A stretch of DNA of 64,000 bases. It comes from Catenovulum sp. 2E275. Lineage in GTDB: Bacteria; Pseudomonadota; Gammaproteobacteria; Enterobacterales; Alteromonadaceae. A model generated the notes under the pieces. The model made no database searches and had not been told where the DNA came from. It saw nothing but the letters and a program-made list of their open reading frames with translations. The stretch is taken from contig NZ_JAOPFU010000011.1 of assembly GCF_025515275.1 (NCBI RefSeq), positions 33,452 to 97,451 on the forward strand. Direction: 5' to 3'. This document shows, piece by piece, positions 63,907-64,000 of the stretch. The first letter of the stretch is position 1. Each line of letters begins with the position of its first letter. A program made the translations under genes and the position numbers.

Positions 63907-64000
<94 letters not shown>

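Overview
The window looks like chromosomal DNA from a marine, AT-rich gammaproteobacterium of the Alteromonadales type. The signs are ArcA/ArcB next to a tuf gene, glgC-glgA, an RsmC-type methyltransferase, a cysD/DHH/cysN/SLC13/cysC sulfate assimilation operon, and a large exopolysaccharide (EPS) locus of the PEP-CTERM/exosortase kind. Genus cannot be fixed from sequence alone. I see no rRNA, tRNA, CRISPR array, transposase or integrase.

Layout. 1-28.2 kb is an EPS biosynthesis and decoration locus, almost all on the minus strand. It holds two polysaccharide-lyase-14-like proteins, an exosortase-associated O-antigen ligase, a GMC oxidoreductase with a small Tat-signal partner, a membrane-anchored H-type lectin, several glycosyltransferases, a Wzx-type flippase, four acyl/acetyltransferases, a sulfotransferase, an SGNH hydrolase, an asparagine-synthase-like amidotransferase, a FemAB-type and a CelD-type ligase/acetyltransferase, and a polysaccharide deacetylase. 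A two-gene plus-strand island (glycosyltransferase and pyruvyl transferase) lies at 11.7-13.3 kb. 28.3-45 kb is the PEP-CTERM accessory region: the TPR lipoprotein PrsT, two paralogous THxN-type PEP-CTERM proteins, an operon of YdcF, patatin lipase, exosortase-associated acyltransferase and ThiF/E1-like protein, a trypsin-like protease, an HPr-rel-A cassette (Tat protein, PqqD-like protein, HprK-like kinase, nucleotidyltransferase), and the PrsK/PrsR two-component system. 45-50.7 kb makes APS and PAPS. 50.8-64 kb is mostly housekeeping and signalling: an orphan hybrid kinase, rsmC, glgCA, a DUF3293 protein, another histidine kinase, arcA, arcB and the end of tuf.

How the parts fit. PrsR is a sigma-54 activator. 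Three minus-strand promoters in the window (both PEP-CTERM genes and the Tat/PqqD/HprK operon) have a recognisable -24/-12 element. Each also carries the same roughly 19-bp box 74-76 bp upstream of its -12 element, with core TGTC, T tracts and TTTACA in gene orientation. I read these boxes as PrsR sites, which places the uncharacterised HPr-rel-A cassette in the PEP-CTERM regulon. The EPS locus includes a PAPS-dependent sulfotransferase, and PAPS would come from the cys operon about 26 kb away. The exosortase itself and the EPS initiation and export genes are not in the window. They probably lie to the left, since the first gene is cut by the window edge.

Coordinates use the start codon I judge most likely. 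GTG and TTG starts are noted where ribosome-binding sites support them.
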